A stretch of 64,000 bases of DNA from contig NC_044024.1 in assembly GCF_900496995.4 (NCBI RefSeq), positions 19,718,698 to 19,782,697 of the forward strand, read 5' to 3'. The translations under genes were made by a program, and so were the position numbers. Positions 22,641 through 35,700 of the stretch are shown here, in pieces (the first letter of the stretch is position 1; every line of letters starts with the position of its first letter). A model generated the notes under the pieces. The model saw only the letters and a list, made by a program, of their open reading frames with translations. It had not been told where the DNA came from and made no database searches. Source of the stretch: Aquila chrysaetos chrysaetos. Lineage: Eukaryota; Chordata; Aves; Accipitriformes; Accipitridae.

Positions 22641-25600
22641 GGGAGCCCCCGGGGCGGCCTTTCTCCCGTGTGTGTGTGTGCGTGTCTGTGGTGAACCTGG
22701 CTGGTTTGCTCTTCAAAACTTATTTTTCACGGGGGGGGGGGGGGGAGCTTTCTAACACCCCGTCGCGCCCGGGAAACAAAAATATTCCAACCTCGTGAAC
22801 GCTTCCCGACGAGAGCTTCTTAGCTTGTGTGCTCTGGAGACAGCAGTGCTGCTTGTTAGTCTGGCACCTGGGGAAAAGGTGGGTTAAGTGGTGTGGTTTT
22901 ACTGTTGTGAGCGAGAAGTTACGTTTTTAAGCGCTCTTCCGTCCTTCTGTGCGTCTGGTGGAGTGCAGCCACTTAAGTATTTCTAACATTTCCCGAAATA
23001 TCATAGCTTTCTGTCTTACGGCTCTTGAATATGAGGTAAAAACACTTGAAGCGAAGTAAAAGGAAAGGTGAGGGTGGACCGAAACATCTCTCCAGAATTG
23101 AGAGTATGTTGCCGCTGATATATTTAAACTTAATACGTCGAAACTCCTTTCTGTATACCAAAAGTTGCAGAAAGCTACCCTTGATAGCCACAAAAGTATC
23201 AGTGGTGTTGCTTTGCTTCAGGTTTTAGTAACTGGATAGCAATTGAAGCTACTGTTGGACTGCTCAGAAATTCACTGAATGCTTCAAACCTTGTATGTTG
23301 TGCACTATATCCGTTCACCACCTATTAAAAGTGAAGTAAGTGTGTGTGTTTCCGTTAGGGAGAGGGAAGAAGACATGAAGCTTTATGCTGGTTTCTTCAA
23401 AGTCGAGGGAGCAGGCTGGTAGTTTTGCAGGACTCGTTCAAGTTGGTGGTACCAAAGGGAGTCTGCTGTTCAAGCTCTTGGAAGAAGCATATTCCGTTAT
23501 ATGGTTTGAGGATAGTTTGGCTTTCTGACGCTATGGCACTCGTCTGTTAATACAGACCCCTTGCATGAGAGCTTTTGCTGTGGATCAAGTAGTTAAAAAG
23601 AACCAAACGTATGTCTCATTCGTTAATGATCTGAATGAGTGGAATCCAGCTACAGTAGTGAATATTGCAGCTACTGTGTTGAAAGTAAAAGCCTTAAAAC
23701 TGGGTAACTGTCAACTTCTTAAAGATACCTTTTTGAAGTTACCTTATTTTTATCTTGTCTTGTGTTCTGCCTGTGGTAGTACAACTCAATGAGGTAACCC
23801 TGAAGTCCAGAAATGGCAATGTAACAGGAAGCCAGAAAAGTGGTAACAGTTTGCTCAATAGTTTGAAAGCTTGTGAAGCTTAAGTGATGTAGTGTATTGT
23901 TTGAAAATATCCTTGAAATAACGTCATCTACTGTAAGTTACCCTTGCAAAATAAGAAAATGGAAACCTGGAAAAACTCTTTCACTTGAGAATAAAATAAA
24001 TAGATGTTGCCTTTTGACTATCAAATTCCTTTGAATATCTTTTGATACAAGCCTGTTCAGAGGATACAAACCTGTTTAGAGCTGTCAGTCTCCTGAAGGT
24101 CCCCTTCTGTGCCTGATGAGTTCTGTATTTTGGTGTAATTCACTTTCTCGGGCTTTGGTCTAAGACAAACAAAAAGCTTGTTGTTCTGACTTGGTATCTG
24201 AAATCGAGGAACGTGTTGGTGGGGCGGGTAAGAAAAGGTGTGAAAGATGGTACCACAAATATCTCTGTAAGGGGTTAAAAAAAAAAAATCCCCATGAACA
24301 TTCTCCAATCTTCATTGAGTATACCCAGGCGCTGCTTTTCAAACATCTGCAAGCCTTTGCATGGCACTTCTTATTTTTTCGCTTGCACACAAAACTTACT
24401 TGTATTAAATGCAAGCAGGTAAGATACTAGTTTAAATACTGTAATCTCTGGAAAATTCACACAATGTATTTTTGAAGATACAGAGCAAGTACTTTCCAAT
24501 TTAAGTAAATTATGAAGGAAAACATAGCTTGGATTTAATGCAAAACACTGCTAGTTGCACTTTGGTCGCTATGTGTGTGTGTCATTCAAAATGCTACACC
24601 ATCTGGTATTACTTGTAATTGCTGCTCAAGAAAAAGCTTCACCAAGAATGTGTCTTTGAGAGCTGCTGTAGTTGTATTGGGGATCATGAAGGAGTATCAG
24701 TTTGTGCACTCTATTCAGATTAATTCTTAAAATCCCCTTATTGCCAAGTTTCCTCACCAAGAAAAACTATAATATTACAATATGGGTATTTACGGGAAGA
24801 TGTTACACATGCAGTGTGTGAACTAGTATTTTAAGATTCTTGGGTTTTGTCTGGCTACTAACTGCTGAGTAGTATAGGCGTATTTTTCTTGAAGAGAAAA
24901 AAAAAAAAAAAACCACAAACCCAAAAGCCCCCAAATCCTAAGCAATGTCAGTGGGAATGCTTGGGGTTTTTTTCGTTTTAAAGTAGGTCACGGTGTCCTA
25001 AATAAGTCAGCATATCTATTTCTGTAGTAGTTTGTAATATTTTAGGATAACGTAAAATGTTATACAGAGGCTGATCTTTTCTCTTAGTGGAGTACCTGAA
25101 GGTCTCGTCTCTTCTTCCCCAGTGTGGGTTCTCTCACTTCCCCTCAGCCTTCTGAGTTTGGGTTGCAGTGGAGTGGGGCTAGATGCTGCTTTTGGTGACA
25201 TATCTCTTTTTGGCTAACTATTGAAAAGCCATAATAAAACAAGAATAAATTAAAGCTGTAGCTAAGATGGTAACTGGCAGAGTAGACTTGTGTGTAGACC
25301 AAAATTTAGAAAAATACAAACCCCTAAATTAATTGCATTTTAAACTTTCAAATGAACGCAGTAATAGAGGAAAAAACAACACCTGTTTAACTTGTATACA
25401 GCCCACATAAGAAGCACAGGGGAGGGGAAAGTAGTTAATGTTACTCATCAAAACTTTAAACTCCTGTACATATACAAGCTTTGGAAATCTTGTAAGAAGT
25501 GATAATTCGGGTACTGTAAAGTTGTATTATGTAACAGAATTAGGCTCTTAAGCCTTTTGTTTTAGGAGAAAAGTTGAGGTCTCCACAAAATCATCGCAAG

Positions 25601-26717
25601 CTTTAAGGTTTGCCAATAATGTCACGTTATGACTGTCACAGGTTTGGGTTGTTTTCGTAGCTGCCCATTCTTACTTTTGGTAGCTAGAGCTTATGACTGT
25701 CGGGTGAATGCTGATGCAGTGTGGTTCTTGCAGAGATATTTAAGTCGTGATACAGTATGAAGAAACATTCTTGAACTCTCCCGCAGGTGGTAAGGTGGCT
25801 GTCTTTTAATTTGAAGCTCTTCAGTGATCTGTGAAGCTTTTCAATAGAGTAATTGAGGAAATTTGACTTCAATAGAAAAATAGTTAATGTTTTTGTAATC
25901 TATAAATGTGAGTTTTATTTAGAAATCGCTTAAAGCTTTTTAAAAAACTTTGTGGGACATCATGTATCCTTGTTTAGTGGGGGACTGGGACAGAATAGCT
26001 GAATTGCTTTGCTTCTGATAAAGTAACTCGAAGTTCAGATTTAGCTATTATAAGGATGAAACTTAAAGATTGCTATCCAATCTGCACTACAAGAGCTCAT
26101 AGGCATAGAAAATATTTGTATCAGTCAGGTGCTATCTTTTATTTCAGTCTTCCAGCAAGAGTTGTTGCATTCCTTAGGCTAGCTACATGGAGAAAGTTTG
26201 CTCAAGTGGCTCTTCTGTTTTCTGATCTATGGTTTAAGGTTCAACTTCCAAAAACAAAATGTGAATTTTTTTGCAAGGCTGCCAGGGTTAAGGAAAGTGG
26301 TCTTAATTCTTACATCTGTCTTAGAGCAGTTTCAGTCCTGTGACAAAATGGAAGAAAGACGGGAATATTAAATCATTATAGTTGTCTTTAACTTATGTAT
26401 TTACAGTTCTCTTGAGGGAGATATTCTTGAATCAAGAAAATGATGACTTTCTTGTTACTTGAAAGTTGAAAATTATGCCAGTTTTTGTTGGTGCCTGGCT
26501 GAGAATTTTCCAAAAACCTATGGGTTGTTTTTTTTTTTTTTAATACCTGGATTTATGCATGTTGCTCTCCAAAGAGCTGTATGGTTTCACAGATGATGTG
26601 CCAGTATTTCAGATGAGCTGTGGAAGAGAAACCCTCAGTACTCTTCTAGGCAGTAAGATTTCCACAGTTCTTGCAGCCTGCTAGAAAATCCCTATGGTAT
26701 TCTTCTGGTTTAAAGCT

Positions 26718-26749
<32 letters not shown>

Positions 26750-29700
26750 TGTGATGTTAACATGTTTCTAAATTCCATTCTAGAAATAGCACCACAGTTT
26801 CACTTGCAGTTGAAATGATTCCTCTGGGTAATTGGCAAAATGCTTTGAGTTGTAAAGTGTTTATACAAGTAGTGCGATAAGAAAATGAGTGTCACTTGCC
26901 CTACACATTTCACTCCAGTTTTTGCTGCCAGCATCCATGTTACAGTTGCCCAGCTGTCAGTCTCTCAGGTGCATGTGTTCCTTTATACTTTCAGATGTAT
27001 GGTGTTAATAGTGTCTTCCTCCTTTGCTGCCAGCTGTAAGAGATTGATACAGTTGTTTCTATGTAGGTATTCCTATTGTAGACTTGGAAGAATCATACTG
27101 AAGAAATGACACTTGCTTTTTTTGTTACGTATCTCAGTTGCTAGGATTCAAATGTGATGCTAACTTTATTATTACTAGTTGTAAAATAATATTTAAAACA
27201 TTGCCTTGAGTAGCATTATCAAAAAGTCTTTTTAAACTTAGGGTTTTTGCAATACACTAGGAAAGTCCAGTTTTGGCCTATAAAATGCACTGAGATTTTT
27301 TTTTTTTCACCATTCATTCTTAGTTTAGTATTTTAGAGACATTTTGTTTGCCTAAGCATGTGTTCTTTGATATTGGCAACTGTGGCTTACGTGTTTCATA
27401 ATGCGTTTCATTCAAGGAGATTTTGAAACCAAAGACCACAATTGTGCTAAGTGCCCTCAATAAAAATTGTCTTCAGGGGAGCCAGTATGTATCATCTTCA
27501 GCACAAGTCTAAAGTGCATGGGACTTGCAGCTCGCTCAGGTCCTCTAATCTCAAGCACAGCTTGAATTAGACTCTGAGTAGCCCTACATATGTGAAATAT
27601 TTCATTTTGGTTGCCTTTTAAAATGGTCAGGCTCACATCTTAGAGAAGCAAGTAGCGCATGCTGGAAAACCTTACTAGCACTTTCAAAGAATTACTGGAA
27701 TTGCACTTTTCAGTCCCATGGAACCACACTTGTGGAATAAAACAATAACATATGAGCTTCTCAAATGCATCAGAAGTCTATCAACTTCCACTCTGTTACT
27801 GTCACTTGACAGAAGACTTCTTTTAGTCTTGTGTACCAAAGCAGAAGGCGGTTGCTCCCTTCTGAAGGTAGACATCTGGATGGCTTTTTGTGGTAGTAAA
27901 CCTTTATGATGGCATGATAAGCCAAAGTTTGTTTTTATGGATGTGTGCCTTAAGGAGAGGTGATCAGTTACAGCATTTGATATAGTTGCTTACAGTAGGA
28001 TTGCTGTTATGTTGTGCCTGAGCAGCACTGTAAGAACACATTTGATATCAGTGTTGGACATAATTATATGCAAGGGATCTCCCAGGTGTTCAGCATCTAC
28101 TGGAACATCTGCTGGTAGACCTTAGCTTGAGGGAAGGTGACAAGATTGAAATCTCTGTGGAGAGTGCTGGCAAAATAGGAATGAAATTAGCTTGGCTAAT
28201 TTGACTTGAGAGCAGAAAGCTTTTTGTTTTTAACCTGGGTCTTCCCTCCCAGTTTGCATCTATTATTTAATAAGCACTGTTAATATTGAAAATCTTAAGC
28301 GAAAAATTTGACTTGCTTAGTGGTCGTGTGAAGGAAAAGGACTTTGTGCAGAAATAATATTTTTGATAAGCTATCTGTGTGGTCTTTGACCTCAGCAGAT
28401 CAATGGAATTTCTTTAACTGTTACCTAGTAGTAATGTTATAGATACTGCTCTGTGTAGAGTTTGTGGAGGTTTTGTTGGTTGGTTTTTTGTGTGGTTGAA
28501 ATTTATAAACTGAGAATACCACTTGTAACAGTTCTGTAACATTTCTGTGCTGTTTACAGATGCTTCAGTTACATGAAAAATACTGAGCAAGATCTAACAG
28601 CAGTGTCTTTATAGACTGTTTGAATTTAGGAAGACTTATTTGCCTTACTGTGTATTGAGAGAATTACTTAGAAGTGTCATAAGAAAGTTCTCATTCAGTA
28701 GATGAGGCTGTTGAATTAAAATTCAAGTTTTCTCTATGTATAAATTCTGGAATTGGGAGTTGCTTCATTATATGGGGCAATAATTGTCTGTGGACTGTTT
28801 GGACTTCTAGAAATTTAAAAGTACTTCTTCATTTGAGATAGCACCTGATGATGATGATACAGCTGTGAGTGATGAGCAGCATCTATCAAATTACTTGTTT
28901 TTTGAGAATCTTCACATTTGTAAATATTGAAATATTTTAATACTACTCAACAATAAGGTTTTGATGTATAGCTTGCTTAAAACTTTTCAGGACTCTTCTT
29001 TTTGCGCAGTTATTTCAGCGGTTTTGTGTGTTGCTAATAAGGATGAAAGTTTTCATCCCAACTTGCAGGTTTTGTACATATTTAGGAACCTTTGACATCA
29101 AAATGAAATTAGTAACTTACTAGAATTTGCATTTTATAGCTTTCTACCTCGACAAGATATTATCTAAAACTCTTTACTCTGTTAAAATTACTCTGGTTAA
29201 TAAATTATTCTAAACAGTGATCGTTAATCAAAGGACTTTATGTTCTTAATAAACAGATCTTTAATTAAGATACATCTATAATATATTCTGTGCACTAGAA
29301 CAGATATAAAGTCTAAGTGCAATATTTCTATGAAGTATTTTGTCCTGAACTATCAATGCATGATCTCTAAGTTTATGTTTAAGTTGCTTATGATAACGTA
29401 GTCTGTCCTCTACGTACTGCTAATAAAACAAGTAAGTTGGCCATTTCAGTGGTGCCAACACCTCAGCATTCAGTCGTTGCCCAGCTTCCCAAGCACCCAC
29501 CCTTCTTCAAGTACTTACACAGACAAACCACATAAACAGCAATGCTGCTCTGCAACCAACAGGCTGCTCACAGACTTGGCTTAAATAAGAGGCCACAAAG
29601 GAAGCTTTTCAAACTAGATGTTTGTTTTACTGGCCTTGCCCAGTCCTTAAGGTGTACTTTGATCGCACCTGAGCCAAATTTAGCTCAGAGAGAGAATAAA

Positions 29701-32700
29701 TGTCTAATGTACATGTCTTGAGGGGTTTAGAATAGCCCTGGATTCAGTTCTTTGCTCTTTTCTCAGCAAGTGCCTTCACTAGCATTTTCAGGCAGGCTTT
29801 TTTCCCATGTATCTGCTGGAGCCTGTTATGGTTTTGTACCAATACTCAGGCAGAGGCTTGAAGCTCTCTGTCTGTGACCTCCCAAGTTAATGTTCTACTA
29901 CTGAGTTTATAATCCGTCTTGGACACAAAGAGCTTTTTTTTTATACGGAAGCCTGAGACCTGCCATGATCCACCACAAATACTCAGTAGGTTGGTGATTA
30001 GGTTATTTTAGCTAAGCTGAAAGGGAGTAGATGCAAATTCTTGCTCTTACCTCTTATAGAGAAGAGGCTTATTACAGGTTTGTAGCATCTCGTTTGCTGT
30101 CATGTGTGTCAGTACTGAGGCTTAGGTAGAAGTTGCAGCGTACTTGCTGCCTGTTGATCTTGTGAGGTATAGATGTCTCGGCTTTTCCTTGCTTCTCTGA
30201 TTTTCATGGATTTGGTTAGGCTGAGTGGCTTCAGGCATCGAGCATCCAGAAGGTCTACGCTGGCTTTTGGACAATAATTTGGGCATAGAGTTTCTACTGG
30301 AACGGGTTATTTATTGATGAGGTATTGGGACTCCATAAAATTATTGAAATGCCTGTGAAGTTCATACTTGGAGTCTTTCAGGAAAATGCAGTGAATTTGA
30401 GCAAAGACTGTAAAACTGCTCAGTTCTTTCTTAAACAAAGAACTGAAGTTAATGCTTCCAGTATGAATTCTCAATGTAAAAACACAAAATAACATGATGA
30501 TCCTCTTTGAGCATACAACTCATTGTAATGCTTTGATTTTTTTTTTTCTTTAATTTAGATCTAATACAGTGCACAAATGAAATGAATGTGAATATTCCGC
30601 AGTTGGCAGACACACTCTTTGAGAGAACTGCAAACAGTAGCTGGGTTGTAGTGTTCAAAGCTCTAATTACAACACACCACCTCATGATGTATGGAAACGA
30701 GGTAAGACATGATTAGTTCTGTTAAAGCCTCCTTGACAGTGTTTTAAATAATTGTCTTAATCTATGAAGCATTAGATCTGTACTTCAGTTTCTCAGTCTT
30801 TATTTTTCCTCTGCTGATGGCTGTAAAGTACTTCTCCAGAGAAGAAAATATTCCTTCGTTATTTCAGTACCGAAATATATCAGTGTTTGCAATTTACCTG
30901 CAGGTATCTGGGTTGGGCTGTGAGGGAATAATGAGCGAGCTTTCTAGAATGAAGACTTGAAAAACTTATGATGAGCTTTACTTCATTAGGGTATTGCTTA
31001 TCAGTAAGAGCACAGCAAAAGTCTTGTTAGAACTCCATAAATGTGTAGCCAATGTATTAACAAATAAGAATACTTACTAAAGGGGGGAGGAATATGGTGA
31101 CTAGAATATTTGATCTTGCAAATCATCATCTAATGGGCTAAATCTTCATATGTTATTGCCATTAACATTCCTCTGAAACAGGTTTCTACTGCACTTAGTT
31201 CACTTAAATTATTTCATCACTGTTTATGAAAAGCTTCCCAGACAGTAACATGGCATTAGAAAATGTAGCCTTTCTTACCCAGTCCTTCTGTTAAAAGCTA
31301 AACTTTGTCTTGGTCAGGTGACAGTTTAGTCCTGAACTTGTGTGTAGTCATTCTCCTAATAAGTGACTGTTGACTACTGGTAATATTGAAATGATTCTTA
31401 AAGGTACTGCTTCCAGCCATTAAACTGCTCTGAAAACTTAGTGTTGCCTCCTCTCTCCAAAGCTCTGTGACCTTAATTGAAATGACCTGTAAAACATAGT
31501 GTGCTCTTTGTTAACACTTCCTCAAGTTATTTATGTGCTTAAATTGTAGTTTCAGCAGATAATAGGCTGAAATTAGAGGATGACACAAAGTAAAATTCAC
31601 TGCTTGGTATTGACTACTTATTCCAAGTATAAAGCTAAACTGAATGCTGTAAATCAGTTTGTATATTTTATTCTCTCTTCTTCCAATACAGTTTATATCT
31701 ACATACTGAAACTTGAAAGGGAAAAAAAAGCAGACAACTGAACCATAGAAAAAAAAAAAAAAAATCAAAACTTAGAGTTGTGAGCTATCAGTCAGTATCT
31801 GTTTGCCCATACAGTGTTTTGTAGTGGCAGAAGAGTTTAATTTTTATGTCTGTACCAAAAACTGTTCCTCAGCTTTGAATGGGTGCATTTGAAACTTGAA
31901 AAAGGGTTCCTTTATACCTGCTGAGATAATGTGGGTGGTACACTAGTTCTGTAATTTCAGGTGGAACATGAGTGTACCCCTTCTAATACATTAAAAGAGG
32001 CCTATTTCTTAAACAGATAAAAAATTATCAGATGTTGGACTTCTATTTTAAGTACAAGTAAATATAGCAGAAGATCAAAATATTGTCTGAGCAATGACTG
32101 TCTTGCAGTTTCTTCTGCATGACTACCTGTTTCTTGTAATGAAGCTTTGGGTGAAACAGGTTAAAAATCCTCTCACCTGTGCATTGTGCAATGCAAGACC
32201 CCTGACGTCTGGAGAGTGAGAGTTAGCCTTAGACCTTTTAATTGAGATTCAGAACAGTAGCTAATTTTGAAATGTGTATAGACACCTTTTGAATATCACT
32301 GTTCTGTTCCTTATCATGTTCCAACTGTATTTCTTCTGTATCTCTTTGAATGCAGTACTAAGATGTACAAAGACCAGATAAACCGACTGGAAAACAGAAT
32401 AAGAAGTTAAAACAGTGCCAGAGCTATTGGTAGGCAAGCTGTGTGTTGTAGACTTGTGTGAACTCTGTAGCTATAGGCTGAGAACACATATGCAGTTACT
32501 GATGAGGTGGTACGTGACAAGTTGGGGAATCATTTGTGCCCCTTGGAAGGTGAAAGTACTGCTTTCAGTTTAAATAGTACTTGTGAGAAGAATTTTCTTG
32601 TTGCTGTGCTAAGCCCTCGTTACAATTCCCAAAGAGCAGGCGATGTACTGAGCCTGACTGAAAAAATGCTAGTTTTTTGGAGTGCGATAGTCCGAGCCTG

Positions 32701-35700
32701 GCAGACAGGTGGATTTCCACCGTAAAGGGTGAAGGAACAGGCCCTGTGTGCAATGGCAGCAGAGGGATTCAGATCAAAGATGTTGCAAGTTCCTTAAGCC
32801 GTACTGATCATAATCCTCTTCTATGGACTAAAACACATACAAAGAAGCAAGAAAGTCAAGAAGTCTTAATTGTAGGAAATCTGTGTGGAACAGTGGCAGA
32901 GAAACTTTTAAAACTACCTTGCTATCAGGATGTGTTTCTCTTACTCTTGCATTATTTATGGAGCCAGCTATTATTTGTCAAAATGTAAATGTGGTTTACT
33001 CAGATCACTGCATTATTATATGTATAAAAAATATATATATAGTATACATAATTATAACCCCAGTGCAGCTGCTCACCACAGTTCCAGAAGTATTATTGTT
33101 ACTGATTACTTTAAACTTTGTAACAAAGTCTGTCTCCCCCTTTTACAGCAGCGGTAGAGCTATGTAAACCTTGGGAGCTTGGATAATGCGAGTGGTATTT
33201 TTGGTTTGTGTTTTCCAGCTTGTCTGTTCTAAACTAAAAAGTTAACCTAGGCAGCTTCCTCTAAGATTATTAGCCTTTTAATCATGGGCAGTGATGTCTT
33301 TTGATTTAGTTTAAATCGATATTTTTGCCAACTAGGGTTTTGGATTTCAGAGGCTTTGCCAATCAGTAGTTTCAAGTTTTCCTTAAAATTTTTCCCTTTT
33401 AACTAATTTCTATTGTTCATAGAGTTTCCTAGAAACAGTTACAAGGTAAGTGTAGTTTTCTTGTAATATGCTTAAATGTTTTGACTCTCACAACAATGAT
33501 ATTCTTAACTTTTTCTTCACCAACAGCGCTTTATCCAGTATCTTGCATCCCGAAACACTTTGTTCAATTTAAATAACTACCTGGACAAAAGTGCCATGCA
33601 GGGTAAGGATCTTTCACTGAAGGAGATAACTCTACTGCTTTTTTGCTCTGTGATAGTGCCTGTGTCAGGGCACTCTAGGAGACAAATGACATTTGAATGA
33701 AATGGTATTATGATTTGTATTGTATGAGACACCAGAGAATGTCCAACCAAGAACATAGACACAAGGAAAGTAAGGTTCTTGGTTACCTAGCTGAGTGCTA
33801 GAAATTTGTCTGTAATGTATGTATCATGTGCATACACAGCTGTAAATTTTAAAAAGTGAACTCTTAACGCTGACTAGAATAAACCTGATGAATATTAGCA
33901 CAATCATCTATTTTTGCCATTGCGTTTTAGTGTCTCAGGAGTAAATGTTTACTGTTGAGGTGCATGGAATGGTAACTAGGATGTGCTGTATAAATAGTGG
34001 GAACTCCTTCAAATCTCTGAGAAGTCTTTTAATTACTTGCCAATGGTAGAAAACATTTTTGGGTCTTTATGTGGGTTTTGAGGCATTGCAGATAAGTTAC
34101 CAAAGTCTTCAGCATTTTACTAGGAATACATTTTTAGTCAAATTTCAAGAACATCTTAAGAGCTGCTTGGTTCTTCCCTAATATTTCATGCTTGGTTCTT
34201 GCTTAATATTTTACTGTGTTTAGGTGTTTATTCTCTTAATTGCCATGAATGCTTTCCTAATCTTAGCAAGTTGGGAAGAAACTGTAACATTACATCTCAA
34301 GGTGAAAAATAGTGAATCTCAAGACTCTGGAAAGTGCCTATGAAGGGCTTTTTATGCAATTTGATGTAAAATGGGCTAGTGGGAGAATAGTTCTTGGAAA
34401 GAACTTAAAAGAAACTGTACCCCTTCAAAATGTCTCACTTATAAATGCTTAACTTTTAGGCTATGATATGTCTACCTTCATTAGGCGATATAGCAGATAC
34501 TTGAATGAAAAAGCACTTTCATATAGACTTGTAGCAGTTGACTTCACCAAAATGAAAAGAGGGTAAGACTGTTACTGCTTCTTTTGTTTGGTCTTTCATA
34601 TTGGGGAGGGTGGGAAATACCAGTTGTTCCTGAGTTTATCATAGGTTGGTGTTCCTTTGGGCCCTTTGAACAATATAGTGTTGTTGAAACAGCATAGTAT
34701 GCTGAGGTCTCTTGGTAACTTGTAAACGTGTGTATTTTACTCTGTAGGATAGATGGAGTGATGAGAACCATGAATGCTGAAAAGCTGCTGAAAACCCTTC
34801 CAATCATACAGAACCAGCTTGATGCACTCCTTGATTTTGATGTAAGTACTTTAAGCTCAGTGTTAGGTAACGCTCTCATTTTGAAGTGAAAGTTTCATTA
34901 TTTTATTAAATACTAATTTACTTTCTTATTGCTTTCTACACAGGCAAATCCAAATGAACTAACAAATGGTGTTATAAATGCTGCCTTTATGCTCCTCTTT
35001 AAAGATTCCATTAGACTTTTTGCAGCATACAATGAAGGGATTATTAACCTTTTAGGTATGTGAGAATCTTTTTAGCCTTTGAACTTTTGTGAAAGATTTC
35101 TTTCTCTCCTTCTTTCTTTCTTTGTGAGAACTAAAGAATATAGACAATTTCTGACTGCAATTTCCTAATGAATTGTCTCTGCTCCATTACCATTAAATTA
35201 AGCTTGTCTTAGTTTCAGTGGCAACTAGCATAGGCTTAAACATATGCTTCTACCTTGAAGAATACATCTTAAAGTAGAAATTGAGCTGAGAGGGTGACTG
35301 GTGAGGCTAAAACAAAGATACCCTAAATGTGCAGTGGATAACCTTTGGCAATTGGACTGTAAACGTATTAGTCAGATACCTGGTATTTTGAGTATTTAGT
35401 ATAGTCACAGTATGACTGACTTCTGGTTTCCCATACTTTCTTTATAGCTTGAGTATTCAGTTTTACCTGGTACCTGACATGAGCCTAGTAGATGACATGT
35501 AGCATTTTTTGTTCAAGAGTGATGAGCTCTTAGCAAAGCCTTATAATGAATATTCAAGCAAATTTCTGAATGAAAACATCTGGTCAGTTTCTGTTAATCC
35601 ATTGGTTTTTACTCGGTGAAATATCTGTAAGTATATAGGGCAAAAGCATAAAAAGTGAAGGATGTGGTTGACACTCCTTTTGGTAGGTCAGTTCAGTATA

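Larger units (their letters stand above)
22587..30558 (+). other. Intron 1 of the PICALM-like gene
   Basis: About 8 kb of mostly AT-rich intron between exons 1 and 2. It holds a 30-nt C-run (26,719-26,748) and short A- or T-runs, but no exon, RNA gene or transposon that I could recognise. Ends in a polypyrimidine tract and TTTAG. Confidence 0.85.

Noticed and set aside
21715..22716. Minus-strand frame of 333 codons across the CpG island
   Set aside because: It is antisense to exon 1 and the promoter. Its Arg/Pro/Gly-rich composition is what GC-rich DNA without stops yields, and it has no domain.
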